DNA from: Scybalousia_A sp964542225
GTDB lineage: Bacteria > Bacteroidota > Bacteroidia > Bacteroidales > P3
Assembly (NCBI GenBank): GCA_964542225.1
Contig: CAZITO010000012.1
Location: forward strand, 1 to 31,970
Reading direction: 5' to 3'
Length of the DNA stretch: 31,970 nt
Shown here in pieces: positions 17,412 through 26,353 of the stretch. Position numbers and translations under genes: made by a program. Within the stretch, counting starts at the first letter, position 1; each line of letters opens with the position of its first letter. The notes below the pieces were generated by a model that was not told the origin of the DNA, did not search any database, and saw only the letters and a program-made list of their open reading frames with translations.

Positions 17412-17966
17412 ATGGAAAAAAATGAACTGAGTTATTGGTATGTACTAAAAACTATTTTCTCTCGTGAGATTAAGGTAAAACAATTGTTGGATGAGAGAAA
17501 TATAAAGGCTTTCATACCGATGCAATATAAAGTAAGACAAAAAGAGGGGAAAAAAATAAAAGTATTGGAACCGGCAATAAGAGATTTGATATTTGTTTAT
17601 GCACAAAAAACGGATATAGAGCAGTTTAAAAAAGAATTGTCTATAAATTATGGTTTTGAGGCTTATTTTTTAACGAGGAAAAAGGGTATGAAAAGAATTA
17701 TAGAAACCATACCTGAGAAGCAAATGCATGATTTTATAGAGGTAGCAAATCAATTGCAAGGAGATGCTTTGTATTTTCATCCCGAAGAATTGGAATTAAA
17801 CAAGGGCACAAAAGTAAGGGTTATTGGTGGTTGTTTTGATGGTATAGAGGGAGTGCTGTTGAGAGTGAAAGGTAAGAGATGTAAGCGTATAGTAATAGAA
17901 ATACCGGGTGTTGCCGTAGCTGCTTCCTACATAGAACCCGACCTTATAGAAGTGATAAAAGATTAG
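17412..17966 (+). CDS. UpxY/NusG-like transcription antiterminator
   Basis: Protein of 184 residues with NusG architecture: an NGN domain (about 3-110; WYVLKTIFSREIKVKQLLDE, then AFIPMQY) and a C-terminal KOW domain (about 130-184; KGTKVRVIGGCFDGIEGVL). The known Bacteroides relatives (UpxY) bind elongating RNA polymerase and let it read through long capsule operons. The frame could start at a GTG at 17397. I prefer the ATG at 17412, which places the domain's WYV at the usual distance from the N-terminus. No capsule or glycosyltransferase operon follows. It ends 6 bp before a U32-family gene, so its target operon is elsewhere or it acts in a different way. It is not the housekeeping NusG judging by context: no secE or rplK nearby. 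Confidence 0.85.
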   Translation: MEKNELSYWYVLKTIFSREIKVKQLLDERNIKAFIPMQYKVRQKEGKKIKVLEPAIRDLIFVYAQKTDIEQFKKELSINYGFEAYFLTRKKGMKRIIETIPEKQMHDFIEVANQLQGDALYFHPEELELNKGTKVRVIGGCFDGIEGVLLRVKGKRCKRIVIEIPGVAVAASYIEPDLIEVIKD

Positions 17967-17972
17967 GATAAA

Positions 17973-19217
17973 ATGGATGCAAAAGATATAGAAATAATGG
18001 CTCCCGTTGGAAGTTATGAGAGCCTTATGGCTGCCATTGAAGCAGGAGCAAACAGTGTGTATTTTGGTGTAGGGCAGTTGAATATGAGAAGTGCCTCGGC
18101 TAACAATTTTACATTGGAAGACCTTAAACGTATCTGTGAAATAGCCAAACAAAATAATGTAAAAACATATTTGACTTTGAATACGGTTATCTATGATGAG
18201 GAAATAGAATATATGCACAGAGTGGTGGATAGTGCAAAGGCAAATGGAGTATCTGCCATTATAGCCTCTGATATGTCGGTTATTTCATACGCAAATAGCA
18301 TAGGGATGGAAATACATCTTTCAACCCAATGCAACATTACCAATTATGAGGCTGTAAAATATTATTCTCAATTTGCAGACGTAATAGTTACGGCAAGAGA
18401 ACTTTCTTTGGACAAGGTGAAAACCATAATAGACCGCATAAAACAAGAAAATCTTAGAGGACATTCGGGAGAACTTCTTAGAATAGAATGTTTTGTGCAT
18501 GGTGCATTGTGTATGGCTGTTTCCGGCAAATGTTATATCAGTTTGGACAATGCCAATAGGAGCGCCAATAGGGGGGCTTGTTTGCAATTTTGTCGCCGTC
18601 CTTATAAGGTTACCGATATGGATGGAGGTACGGAGTTGATGGTGGATAATCAATATATAATGTCGCCTAAGGATTTGAAAACTTTGGATTTTATTGGCAA
18701 GATTATAGAGGCTGGAGTGAGGGTATTTAAGATTGAGGGTAGAGGTCGTTCGCCTGAATATGTTAAGATAGTAACAAGAACTTATAGAGAGGCTGTAAAT
18801 GCATGGTGTGAGGGGAGTTGGAGCGAGGAAAAACTCGCTAAGTGGAACGAGGATTTAAAACGGGTTTATAATAGAGATTTTTGGGACGGTTATTATCTTG
18901 GACGAAGAGTAGGAGAGTGGTCTGAAAAGTATGGCAGTAAAGCCACAACAACAAAAATATTCATAGGTACGGTTACCAATTATTTTAAAAATCTTGGCGT
19001 TGCGGAAATTAGAATGGAAAGTGGCGAATTGAATTTAAATGATGAAATATATATAATAGGACCTACCACTGGCGTTTATGAGGGTGTGGCTTCTGAGATA
19101 AGAGTAGATTTGAAACCTGTGGAAAAAACCATAAAGGGCGAATTGTTTTCCATGCCGACAACTTCTCTCGTAAGACGCAATGACAAACTTTATTTGATTA
19201 AAACCAACAACATATAA
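17973..19217 (+). CDS. U32-family tRNA hydroxylation protein TrhP-like (YegQ)
   Basis: Protein of 414 residues with the U32 signature ECFVHGALCMAVSGKCYIS at 172-190. C180, C187, C203 and C207 are candidate ligands of the Fe-S cluster known for this family. The N-terminal part (IMAPVGSYESLMAAIEAGA) begins the TIM-barrel-like domain, and the C-terminal ~80 residues form a small beta barrel (FIGTVTNYFKNLGVAEIRM). E. coli YegQ/TrhP makes 5-hydroxyuridine at position 34 of tRNAs, using prephenate-derived chemistry. Most annotated 'peptidase' members are now thought to be RNA-modifying. Assignment to TrhP rather than RlhA rests on length (RlhA is much longer) and is an inference. It lies 6 bp after the upxY-like gene. 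Confidence 0.85.
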   Translation: MDAKDIEIMAPVGSYESLMAAIEAGANSVYFGVGQLNMRSASANNFTLEDLKRICEIAKQNNVKTYLTLNTVIYDEEIEYMHRVVDSAKANGVSAIIASDMSVISYANSIGMEIHLSTQCNITNYEAVKYYSQFADVIVTARELSLDKVKTIIDRIKQENLRGHSGELLRIECFVHGALCMAVSGKCYISLDNANRSANRGACLQFCRRPYKVTDMDGGTELMVDNQYIMSPKDLKTLDFIGKIIEAGVRVFKIEGRGRSPEYVKIVTRTYREAVNAWCEGSWSEEKLAKWNEDLKRVYNRDFWDGYYLGRRVGEWSEKYGSKATTTKIFIGTVTNYFKNLGVAEIRMESGELNLNDEIYIIGPTTGVYEGVASEIRVDLKPVEKTIKGELFSMPTTSLVRRNDKLYLIKTNNI

Positions 19218-19269
19218 ATATGTCAACGATATTTTTGGAATTGAGGTTGCTTTGATATAAGTTTTTTAT

Positions 19270-19319
19270 AAGTTACAATAGGTTACAACAAGTCGGCATA
19301 AGTTAAGATAACTCAAAAT
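19270..19319 (+). repeat. Array of five 10-bp units near RRGTTRNNAT
   Basis: The units are AAGTTACAAT, AGGTTACAAC, AAGTCGGCAT, AAGTTAAGAT and AACTCAAAAT, with no gap or overlap. The same unit type forms arrays at 151-180, 15425-15464, 24225-24254 (minus) and 31723-31768 (minus). Confidence 0.65.
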
Positions 19320-19348
19320 ATTGTTTTCTCATCAACTTATGCCGACTT
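19290..19348. terminator. Bidirectional terminator with 15-bp stem
   Basis: AAGTCGGCATAAGTT at 19290-19304 pairs perfectly with 19334-19348, around a 29-base loop, between the convergent U32 and maoC-like genes. There is no long T-run on either side. The stem is formed by 10-bp repeat units meeting an inverted copy of themselves. Confidence 0.6.
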
Positions 19349-19378
19349 ATTTACAACCTGTATTATATATTTGCTTTC

Positions 19379-19786
19379 TTAGAATCTTTCTTTATGCATA
19401 AGCATTGCTTTGCCTATGATGGCTTGTTTGCCTTCGGCATCTTGTAAAATACATTCTATTACTCCGCGATGTTTTTCTTGATTTACTTCCAAAACCTTGA
19501 AACACGCTTTGTATTCTTTTTCCACAAAAACTGGAGCCCTGAAACTCATTTCCTGCATCATATAAACGGTGCCTTCGCCCGGCCACATTGTACCAAATAC
19601 TCTTGAAAATACAGCCCCTGCAAAAAAACCATGTACTATACATTGTCCAAAAGGAGTATTTTTTGCGTATTCTTGGTTGATATGTATAGGGTTGTTGTCG
19701 CCGGATATTTCCGCAAATTTTTCTACATCTTTTTGATGATACTTAACCTCAAAGGAATAAGTATCTCCTACTTTAATTTTTTCCAT
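19379..19786 (-). CDS. MaoC-like hot-dog hydratase
   Basis: Protein of 135 residues of the MaoC/(R)-specific enoyl-CoA hydratase family, single hot-dog domain. The hydratase dyad is present as D30 and H35 in SGDNNPIH, followed by the usual NTPFGQCIVHGFFAGAVFSR segment. By family it hydrates a 2-enoyl-CoA (or enoyl-ACP) to the (R)-3-hydroxy form. The true substrate is unknown, and no polyhydroxyalkanoate or fatty-acid oxidation genes are near. It lies 6 bp after ribE on the same strand, so the two share a transcript, although no metabolic link is obvious. Confidence 0.88.
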   Translation of the reverse strand: MEKIKVGDTYSFEVKYHQKDVEKFAEISGDNNPIHINQEYAKNTPFGQCIVHGFFAGAVFSRVFGTMWPGEGTVYMMQEMSFRAPVFVEKEYKACFKVLEVNQEKHRGVIECILQDAEGKQAIIGKAMLMHKERF

Positions 19787-19792
19787 AAAACT

Positions 19793-20392
19793 TTATTTTT
19801 TCAAATATTCTTGCAATAATTTTTCTATATACTTGCCTATAACGTCAAATTCTATATTTACAACACTTCCTTTTTGGAATGTGTGAAAATTTGTGTGTTC
19901 ATAGGTGTAAGGTATAATGGAAACCGAAAACATATCCTTTTGCGAATCTACCACAGTAAGACTTACCCCGTTGACACAAATAGACCCCTTTGGGACAGTG
20001 ATATGCTCATTGTTTTTGTAGGTGAAAAAATATCTCCACGACCCTTTTTCATCCACTACATCAATACATTCTGCTGTGGTGTCCACGTGTCCCTGAACTA
20101 TATGACCGTCAAACCTTCCGTCCATAAGCATACTTCTTTCTACATTGACCTCACTGCCTACTTTCCACGAGGAAAGGTTGGTTTTGTCCATGGTTTCTTT
20201 CATGGCTGTAACAACATATTGATTCTTTTCCTTGTATAGTTTGACAACTGTAAGACAACAACCATCATGAGCAAAACTTTGGTCAATGTGTAGTTCCTTG
20301 GCTATACTGCACTCAAGAGTAAAGTGAAAATTGGTTTCCTCTTTTTCTATTTTAATAACCTTTGCGGTGTTTTCTATAATTCCTGTAAACAT
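19793..20392 (-). CDS. ribE: Riboflavin synthase alpha chain
   Basis: Enzyme converting two 6,7-dimethyl-8-ribityllumazine molecules to riboflavin, here 199 residues (normal). It opens with the family signature MFTGIIE and has two tandem lumazine-binding barrels: about 1-92 (with DGCCLTV) and 93-190 (with GHIVQGHVDTTAECI and NGVSLTVVD). The C-terminal helix (NIEFDVIGKYIEKLLQEYL) drives trimer formation in known members. Other rib genes are absent here. I saw no FMN riboswitch in the 215 bp upstream. Two overlapping candidate -7 boxes (TATTTTTG, minus strand, 20416-20423 and 20424-20431) precede the ATG. Confidence 0.96.
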   Translation of the reverse strand: MFTGIIENTAKVIKIEKEETNFHFTLECSIAKELHIDQSFAHDGCCLTVVKLYKEKNQYVVTAMKETMDKTNLSSWKVGSEVNVERSMLMDGRFDGHIVQGHVDTTAECIDVVDEKGSWRYFFTYKNNEHITVPKGSICVNGVSLTVVDSQKDMFSVSIIPYTYEHTNFHTFQKGSVVNIEFDVIGKYIEKLLQEYLKK

Positions 20393-20415
20393 AAACTCTT
20401 CTTTTTTTACTTCTG

Positions 20416-20431
20416 CAAAAATACAAAAATA
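20416..20431 (-). promoter_or_regulatory. Tandem -7 boxes for ribE-maoC
   Basis: TATTTTTG occurs twice back to back on the minus strand, 24 and 32 bp from the ATG. Both fit TAnnTTTG. No -33 element is clear for either. Confidence 0.4.
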
Positions 20432-20484
20432 AACAACATACTCTTTTTATAGAAAAGGAAAATTGCAACTAATAGATAAAAAAA

Positions 20485-20515
20485 ATTGTTATTTACTATT
20501 TTATTATTACTTTTG
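20485..20515 (+). promoter_or_regulatory. Promoter of nifJ
   Basis: ATTG at 20485-20488, a 19-bp spacer and TACTTTTG at 20508-20515 fit the Bacteroidota consensus. The predicted start near 20522 leaves a leader of about 86 bases before the nifJ ATG. Confidence 0.7.
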
Positions 20516-20607
20516 TAGGTTGAAAAATGGAGTTAAAATCTGCGAAATAAAAAGATAGATTTAGTACAAAATATAGCAATATTTTTTTAAACAATTATAA
20601 TAACACA

Positions 20608-23600
20608 ATGGCTAAAGAAAAAAAATTCTTAACTTGTGATGGAAATGAGGCAGCAGCACATGTGGCCTATATGTTTAGTGAATGTGCGGCTATTTATCCT
20701 ATCACTCCATCTTCTCCTATGGCGGAACACGTTGATGAGTGGGCTGCAAATGGAAGAAAAAATTTGTTTGATGAAACTGTTAAATTGGTAGAAATGCAAT
20801 CTGAGGCAGGTGCTGCAGGTGCTGTTCACGGTGCTTTGCAAGCAGGTGCTTTGACAAGTACTTTCACTGCTTCTCAGGGTTTGTTGCTTATGATACCTAA
20901 TATGTATAAGATTGCAGGTGAAATGTTGCCGGGTGTTTTTCACGTTACGGCAAGAACGATAGCCTCTCATGCACTGAGCATTTTTGGAGACCATAGCGAT
21001 GTTTATGCTTGCAGGCAGACGGGTTTTGCTATGCTTTCTTCTGCATCTGTACAGGAGGCAATGGACTTGGCAGGTGTGGCTCACCTTTCTGCTATAAAAG
21101 GAAGAATACCTTTTATGCACTTCTTTGATGGTTTCCGTACCTCACACGAAATACAAAAAATAGAGGCTTTATCAAATGAAGATATGATGCCTTTGGTTGA
21201 TTGGGATGCAATAAAAAGATATAAGGACAATGCTCTTAACCCTGACCACCCTGTAACAAGAGGAACGGCACAAAACCCTGATGTTTTCTTCCAAGCAAGA
21301 GAAGCGATAAATCCTTATTATGAGGCTATACCAGATATAGTTAATTACTATATGCAGGAAATAGGCAAAATAACAGGTCGTACGCATAAACCTTTTGAAT
21401 ATTATGGAGCAGAGGACGCAGAGAACGTAATCATAGCAATGGGTTCTGTATGCGATACCATAAAAGAAACAATAGACTATTTGGCAACAAAAGGCAAGAA
21501 ACTTGGACTCGTAACAGTACATCTTTATCGTCCTTTCTCACCAAAATATTTACTTAATGTTTTGCCTAAGGGTGTAAAGAGAATTTGCGTGCTTGACCGT
21601 ACAAAAGAATGTGGAGCAACAGGAGAACCGTTGTATTTGGATGTTACAGAGGTTGTAAAAAATCAGTGTAATTGTAAAGAGAAACCATTGATTATAGGTG
21701 GTCGTTACGGATTGAGTTCAAAGGATACTACTCCTGCTCAAATTTTGGCTGTTTATGAAAATCTTGTATCAGCAACACCAAGAAATCAATTCACCGTTGG
21801 TATAGTGGATGATGTAACAAACCTTTCTTTGAATGTAGGCGAGGAGGTTTCTATGGCTTCGGCTGGAACTTTTGAGGCTAAATTCTATGGTTTGGGTGCA
21901 GATGGTACGGTTGGTGCCAACAAAAACTCTATAAAGATAATAGGCAATAATACAAACAAATATTGTCAGGCTTATTTTTCATACGATAGTAAAAAATCCG
22001 GTGGTTTCACCTGCTCACACCTTCGTTTTGGTGACAGCGTTATTCGTTCTCCTTATTTGGTAACAACACCTGATTTTGTTGCTTGTCATGTATTTTCTTA
22101 TTTGCGTCAATACGAAGTGCTTAAAGGAATAAAGAAAAACGGAACTTTCCTATTGAACTCTATGTATGACGCAGCGGAGACTATTAAGCATATGCCAAAT
22201 AAGGTTAAGAAAATATTGGCAGAGCAAGATGTTAATTTCTATATCATCAACGCTACAAAGATAGCCGAAGAAATAGGTCTTGGCAATCGTACAAATACTA
22301 TTCTTCAAAGTGCTTTCTTTAAAATTTCGGGTGTTATTCCTTACGATTTGGCTGTGCAGAAAATGAAAGAAGCCATAGTTAAATCATACGGCAAAAAAGG
22401 TGAGAACATCGTTAATATGAATTACGCTGCTGTTGATAGAGGAGCAGACGTAACAAAGGTTGAGGTGGAAAAATCTTGGGCTGATTTGGACGCAAATGCA
22501 GATGTCAAAGCCAACAACCATCCTGACTTTATAAAGAATGTTGTAGATGTAATCAATGCACAAGAGGGTGATTCTCTGCCTGTAAGTGCTTTTGTAGGAA
22601 GAGAAGACGGTACTTTCCCTAATGGTACCTCCAAATACGAAAAAAGAGGTATAGCCTCTCATGTTCCTGAGTGGGTGCCTCAAAATTGTATTCAATGTAA
22701 TCAATGTGCTTTGGTTTGTCCTCACGCAGCCATTCGTCCGTTTCTAATCAATGAACAAGAAGAAACAATGCTCCCTTCAAATACAGAAACCATCAAGGCT
22801 ATGGGTAAGGAGTTTGCAGGTTTGAAATTCCGTATGCAAGTTTCTCCTTTGGATTGTACGGGATGTGGCAACTGCGTAGATGTTTGTCCTGCAAAGACAA
22901 AAGCTTTGGAAATGAAGCCTATGAAAGAGGACAATGCAGATAAAGAGCGTTGGGATGTAATGATAGAAAAAATATCAAACAAAGCAACTTTGACCGATAT
23001 AACAAAGAATATCAAAAATTCTCAATTTGCACAACCTTTGTTTGAGTTCTCCGGTGCTTGTGCAGGTTGCGGAGAAACTCCATACGTTAAACTTATTTCT
23101 CAATTGTTTGGCAGTAGAATGATGGTTGCCAATGCTACGGGCTGTTCTTCCATTTATTCTGCTTCTTGTCCTTCTATGCCTTACACAACAGATGCCAATG
23201 GCAGAGGTCCTGCTTGGGCAAATTCTTTGTTTGAGGACTTTGCGGAATTTGGTCTTGGTATGGCAACGGCAACTCGCAAAATGAGAGACAGGGTTGAAAA
23301 TCTTATGCGTAAAGGTTTGGAATGCAACAAATGTTCCGCAGAAGAAAAAGCCTTGTTCCAAAAATGGATAGACAACCGTGAAGATGCAAAAGCAACAGAG
23401 GAGATTTATAATGAACTTGTACCTATGTTGGAAAAATGTGGCTGTGATATTTGCACTCGTTTATATGAAAATCGTCAGTTCATTATCAAAAAATCTCAAT
23501 GGATAATAGCAGGAGACGGAGCAGCATACGACATTGGTTACGGTGGTTTAGACCATGTGATAGCAAGTGGAGAAAATGTTAATATTCTTGTTGTTGATAC

Positions 23601-24153
23601 AGAGGTTTATTCCAACACAGGCGGTCAGGCTTCAAAGGCTACTCCTGTAGGAGCAATAGCAAAATTTGCAGCCTCCGGCAAGAGAGTAAAGAAAAAAGAC
23701 CTTGGTATGATAGCGACAACTTACGGTTACGTTTATGTGGCACAAGTAGCAATAGGAGCAAACCCTGCACAATATATCAAGGCTTTGCGTGAGGCTGAGG
23801 CATATGATGGTCCTTCTCTAATCATTGCTTATGCTCCTTGTATCAATCATGGTATAAAGGCTGGTATGGGCAAAACTCAGGCAGAACAAAAGAAAGCCGT
23901 TGAGTGTGGTTATTGGCATTTGTGGAGATACAATCCAACTTTGGCTTCTGAGGGTAAAAATCCATTTACATTGGATAGCAATGAACCAGATTGGAGCAAA
24001 TTCCAAGAATTTATTGACGGAGAAGTGCGTTACAATTCTTTGAAAAAAGCCTTCCCTCAAGAAGCAGCGGAGTTGTTTAAAGCCTCTCAGGCAAATGCTC
24101 TTTGGAGATACAATTCTTACAAGCGTATGGCGGCAATGAATTGGGAAGAATAG
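20608..24153 (+). CDS. nifJ: Pyruvate:ferredoxin oxidoreductase
   Basis: Single-chain PFOR of 1181 residues, full family length. It decarboxylates pyruvate oxidatively to acetyl-CoA and passes electrons to ferredoxin in the cytoplasm of anaerobes. The N-terminal domain begins with AAHVAYMFSE and AIYPITPSSPMAEHVDEWA. Two ferredoxin-type 4Fe-4S sites follow: C694, C697, C700, C704 and C750, C753, C756, C760. The cluster near the thiamine site starts at C818/C821 (CAGCGETPY). The thiamine-diphosphate motif begins GDG at 969-971 and ends in VYSNTGGQ. It is a single-gene unit with its own promoter and a strong terminator. Together with ackA it gives the pyruvate-to-acetate route. No gene shows damage. 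Confidence 0.98.
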   Translation: MAKEKKFLTCDGNEAAAHVAYMFSECAAIYPITPSSPMAEHVDEWAANGRKNLFDETVKLVEMQSEAGAAGAVHGALQAGALTSTFTASQGLLLMIPNMYKIAGEMLPGVFHVTARTIASHALSIFGDHSDVYACRQTGFAMLSSASVQEAMDLAGVAHLSAIKGRIPFMHFFDGFRTSHEIQKIEALSNEDMMPLVDWDAIKRYKDNALNPDHPVTRGTAQNPDVFFQAREAINPYYEAIPDIVNYYMQEIGKITGRTHKPFEYYGAEDAENVIIAMGSVCDTIKETIDYLATKGKKLGLVTVHLYRPFSPKYLLNVLPKGVKRICVLDRTKECGATGEPLYLDVTEVVKNQCNCKEKPLIIGGRYGLSSKDTTPAQILAVYENLVSATPRNQFTVGIVDDVTNLSLNVGEEVSMASAGTFEAKFYGLGADGTVGANKNSIKIIGNNTNKYCQAYFSYDSKKSGGFTCSHLRFGDSVIRSPYLVTTPDFVACHVFSYLRQYEVLKGIKKNGTFLLNSMYDAAETIKHMPNKVKKILAEQDVNFYIINATKIAEEIGLGNRTNTILQSAFFKISGVIPYDLAVQKMKEAIVKSYGKKGENIVNMNYAAVDRGADVTKVEVEKSWADLDANADVKANNHPDFIKNVVDVINAQEGDSLPVSAFVGREDGTFPNGTSKYEKRGIASHVPEWVPQNCIQCNQCALVCPHAAIRPFLINEQEETMLPSNTETIKAMGKEFAGLKFRMQVSPLDCTGCGNCVDVCPAKTKALEMKPMKEDNADKERWDVMIEKISNKATLTDITKNIKNSQFAQPLFEFSGACAGCGETPYVKLISQLFGSRMMVANATGCSSIYSASCPSMPYTTDANGRGPAWANSLFEDFAEFGLGMATATRKMRDRVENLMRKGLECNKCSAEEKALFQKWIDNREDAKATEEIYNELVPMLEKCGCDICTRLYENRQFIIKKSQWIIAGDGAAYDIGYGGLDHVIASGENVNILVVDTEVYSNTGGQASKATPVGAIAKFAASGKRVKKKDLGMIATTYGYVYVAQVAIGANPAQYIKALREAEAYDGPSLIIAYAPCINHGIKAGMGKTQAEQKKAVECGYWHLWRYNPTLASEGKNPFTLDSNEPDWSKFQEFIDGEVRYNSLKKAFPQEAAELFKASQANALWRYNSYKRMAAMNWEE

Positions 24154-24186
24154 AAATTAAAATGTTATTTTGTTAATAGTTTTACC

Positions 24187-24224
24187 ACTATCCACAATTA
24201 AAAAAAATTGTGGATAGTTTTTTT
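24187..24224 (+). terminator. Intrinsic terminator of nifJ
   Basis: A 13-bp perfect stem (24187-24199 with 24206-24218) surrounds a loop of six A, followed by a run of seven T. This is the strongest terminator in the window. Confidence 0.93.
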
Positions 24225-24254
24225 ACAACCTATTTCAATATATTATAACCGTTA
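24225..24254 (-). repeat. Short 10-bp-unit array after the nifJ terminator
   Basis: Read on the minus strand, three consecutive 10-base units (CGGTTATAAT, ATATTGAAAT, AGGTTGTAAA) continue the RRGTTRNNAT-like pattern. The middle unit is degenerate, so this array is the weakest of the five. Confidence 0.35.
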
Positions 24255-24286
24255 GAAAAAAGGAAATAAAAATTTAATTGTTTTTA

Positions 24287-24318
24287 TTTGCTTAGTTTAA
24301 GGAAAGATTATAATTTTG
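24287..24318 (+). promoter_or_regulatory. Promoter of the glycogen operon
   Basis: TTTG at 24287-24290, exactly 20 bp, then TAATTTTG at 24311-24318 is a full consensus match. The start near 24325 gives a ~31-base leader to the ATG at 24356. Confidence 0.75.
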
Positions 24319-24355
24319 ACAAAGATTTTATAGTTGTATATTTTTAGAAAGAGTG

Positions 24356-26305
24356 ATGAAAGAAATATTTTTTAACAAGAACGAACTGCTTAACTTGGAA
24401 TTTTCATTGAATAGGGAAATATTGCGTGCAAATATGTCCAATGCTTACGCTTGTACAACATTGGCAGGATGTAATACGAGAAAATATCACGGCTTGCTTA
24501 TAGTACCTCAGCCCAAAATAGATAATGAAAATCACGTTTTACTCTCTTCGTTGGACGAAACGGTAAAGATTAATGACAATTATTTTCATCTTGCTTTGCA
24601 CAGATATAAAAACGGAATTTATTACCCTAAGGGACACAAATATTTAGAATCTTATTATTTGAAAAATCTGCCCATAACCACTTATAGAATAGGAGATGTT
24701 GTGCTTACCAAAGAAATGCAGGTACAACAACGTAGAGACAGACTATTAATTAAATACACTTTAAAGGAATCACCGGTAAAAATAGTTTTACAACTTCAAC
24801 CTTTGCTTGCTTTTAGACAGGTGCATAAACTTATGCACAGAACAGACAATATAAATTCTTCTTACAAAAAAGTAGAAAACGGAGTCAGTTTTCATTTGTT
24901 TGAGCAATACACTCCTTTGTTTATACAGTTTTCCAAACAATTTACATACGAGCATAAGCCAGATTGGTACTATGATTTTGAATACATACAGGAGAAGGAG
25001 CGAGGTTATGATTACATAGAGGACTTGTTTATGCCCGGAACTTTTTTTGTGGAATTAAAACAGGGGGAAAGTATTTATCTTTCTTGCGGTATAGAAGAGG
25101 GAAGCAATCCGTTTTTGTTGAGTAGTGATTTTAAAAGAGAGGAAAGAAATCGTTTTGACATCAACAATATGGAAGATGTTTTGAAACGAGCGGCGCGTAT
25201 GTTTTTTTGTAAGGATGGAATGGATTGGAATATAATTGCAGGCTTTCCTTGGTTTGGACGTTGGGGTAGAGATACTTTTATTTCTTTGCCGGGTCTGTGT
25301 TTGGCTGTTGAGGATATGGGTATGTTGTTGAAAGTAACCGATACAATGTTAAAAGACTATCGGGATGGTTTGTTTCCTAATATAGGCAAGGGAACAAATG
25401 TGGCTTATAATAGTGCTGATACTCCTTTATGGTTTTTCTGGTGTTTGCAGCAATATGTTAAAATCACAAAAGATGAGGACAAAGTATGGAAGAAATACGG
25501 TAAAATAATGAAATCCATACTCAAAATCTTTGAACAAGGTACGGGTAATATAAGAATGGACAGCAATTATTTGCTTTGGCAAGGAGAAGAGGGTAAGGCT
25601 TTGACTTGGATGGATGCCATAATAGACGGCGTTCCTGTAACCCAACGCAAGGGCTACGCTGTGGAAATAAATGCTTTGTGGTATAATGCTGTGATGTTTA
25701 CAAGAAGTTTGGCAGAAAAAAATTGTGATGATGCTTTTTTGAGAGAGTGGGATGATTTTGCAAGTGCGTTTCCTTCAGAATTTAAATTCATGTTTTGGTC
25801 AAAAGAAAAGGGCTATTTGGCAGACTGTACGGATGGTATAAACAAAGATTTTTCTGTAAGACCAAATATGATATTTGCAGTTTCTTTGGAATACTCTCCT
25901 TTGAGTGAAAAAATTAAACAACTTATAGTGGAAAAAGTTAGAAAAGAATTGCTCACTCCTCGAGGTTTGAATACGCTTTCCCCAAAAGATGAAAAATATA
26001 TAGGATATTATTTTGGCAATCAACAACAAAGAGACCGTGCTTATCACAATGGTACAGTGTGGCCATGGTTGTTGGGTGCATTTTGTGAGGCTTATCTGAA
26101 AATTTATCAAAAGGAAGGCATACGTTTTGTAGAACAGATATATAATGGTTTTGAGAATGTGTTGTGTGATTATTGTGTGGGTAGTATTGCAGAGGTTTAT
26201 GACGGCAATCCTCCTTTTAAAGCGGGAGGAAGCATTTCTCAGGCTTGGAGCGTGGCAGCGTTGGTAAGGGTAAAATATTTATTGGATTGTTATAAGAATT
26301 CTTAG
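24356..26305 (+). CDS. Glycogen debranching enzyme (archaeal/bacterial GDE type)
   Basis: Protein of 649 residues removing alpha-1,6 branches from glycogen-like polymers. The N-terminal GDE domain (about 15-230) contains the conserved NTRKYHGLLI. The C-terminal (alpha/alpha)6 barrel of the GH133-like amylo-1,6-glucosidase type contains GFPWFGRWGRDTFISLPGL from residue 296 and later QQQRDRAYHNGTVWPWLLGAF. The frame could be extended by one codon to a GTG at 24353. I use the ATG at 24356. It is the first of three plus-strand genes behind a consensus promoter. This gene order (debranching enzyme, glycosyltransferase, GH57) recurs in Bacteroidota. No glycogen branching enzyme or phosphorylase is in the window. 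Confidence 0.95.
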   Translation: MKEIFFNKNELLNLEFSLNREILRANMSNAYACTTLAGCNTRKYHGLLIVPQPKIDNENHVLLSSLDETVKINDNYFHLALHRYKNGIYYPKGHKYLESYYLKNLPITTYRIGDVVLTKEMQVQQRRDRLLIKYTLKESPVKIVLQLQPLLAFRQVHKLMHRTDNINSSYKKVENGVSFHLFEQYTPLFIQFSKQFTYEHKPDWYYDFEYIQEKERGYDYIEDLFMPGTFFVELKQGESIYLSCGIEEGSNPFLLSSDFKREERNRFDINNMEDVLKRAARMFFCKDGMDWNIIAGFPWFGRWGRDTFISLPGLCLAVEDMGMLLKVTDTMLKDYRDGLFPNIGKGTNVAYNSADTPLWFFWCLQQYVKITKDEDKVWKKYGKIMKSILKIFEQGTGNIRMDSNYLLWQGEEGKALTWMDAIIDGVPVTQRKGYAVEINALWYNAVMFTRSLAEKNCDDAFLREWDDFASAFPSEFKFMFWSKEKGYLADCTDGINKDFSVRPNMIFAVSLEYSPLSEKIKQLIVEKVRKELLTPRGLNTLSPKDEKYIGYYFGNQQQRDRAYHNGTVWPWLLGAFCEAYLKIYQKEGIRFVEQIYNGFENVLCDYCVGSIAEVYDGNPPFKAGGSISQAWSVAALVRVKYLLDCYKNS

Positions 26306-26353
26306 TGTTTTTGCAGTGTTTATAAAACAATAAAGAAATGAAACTATAGGAGA

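Noticed and set aside
20393..20607. FMN riboswitch upstream of ribE
   Set aside because: The sequence is AT-rich with none of the conserved GC-rich riboswitch segments; only promoter boxes were seen.
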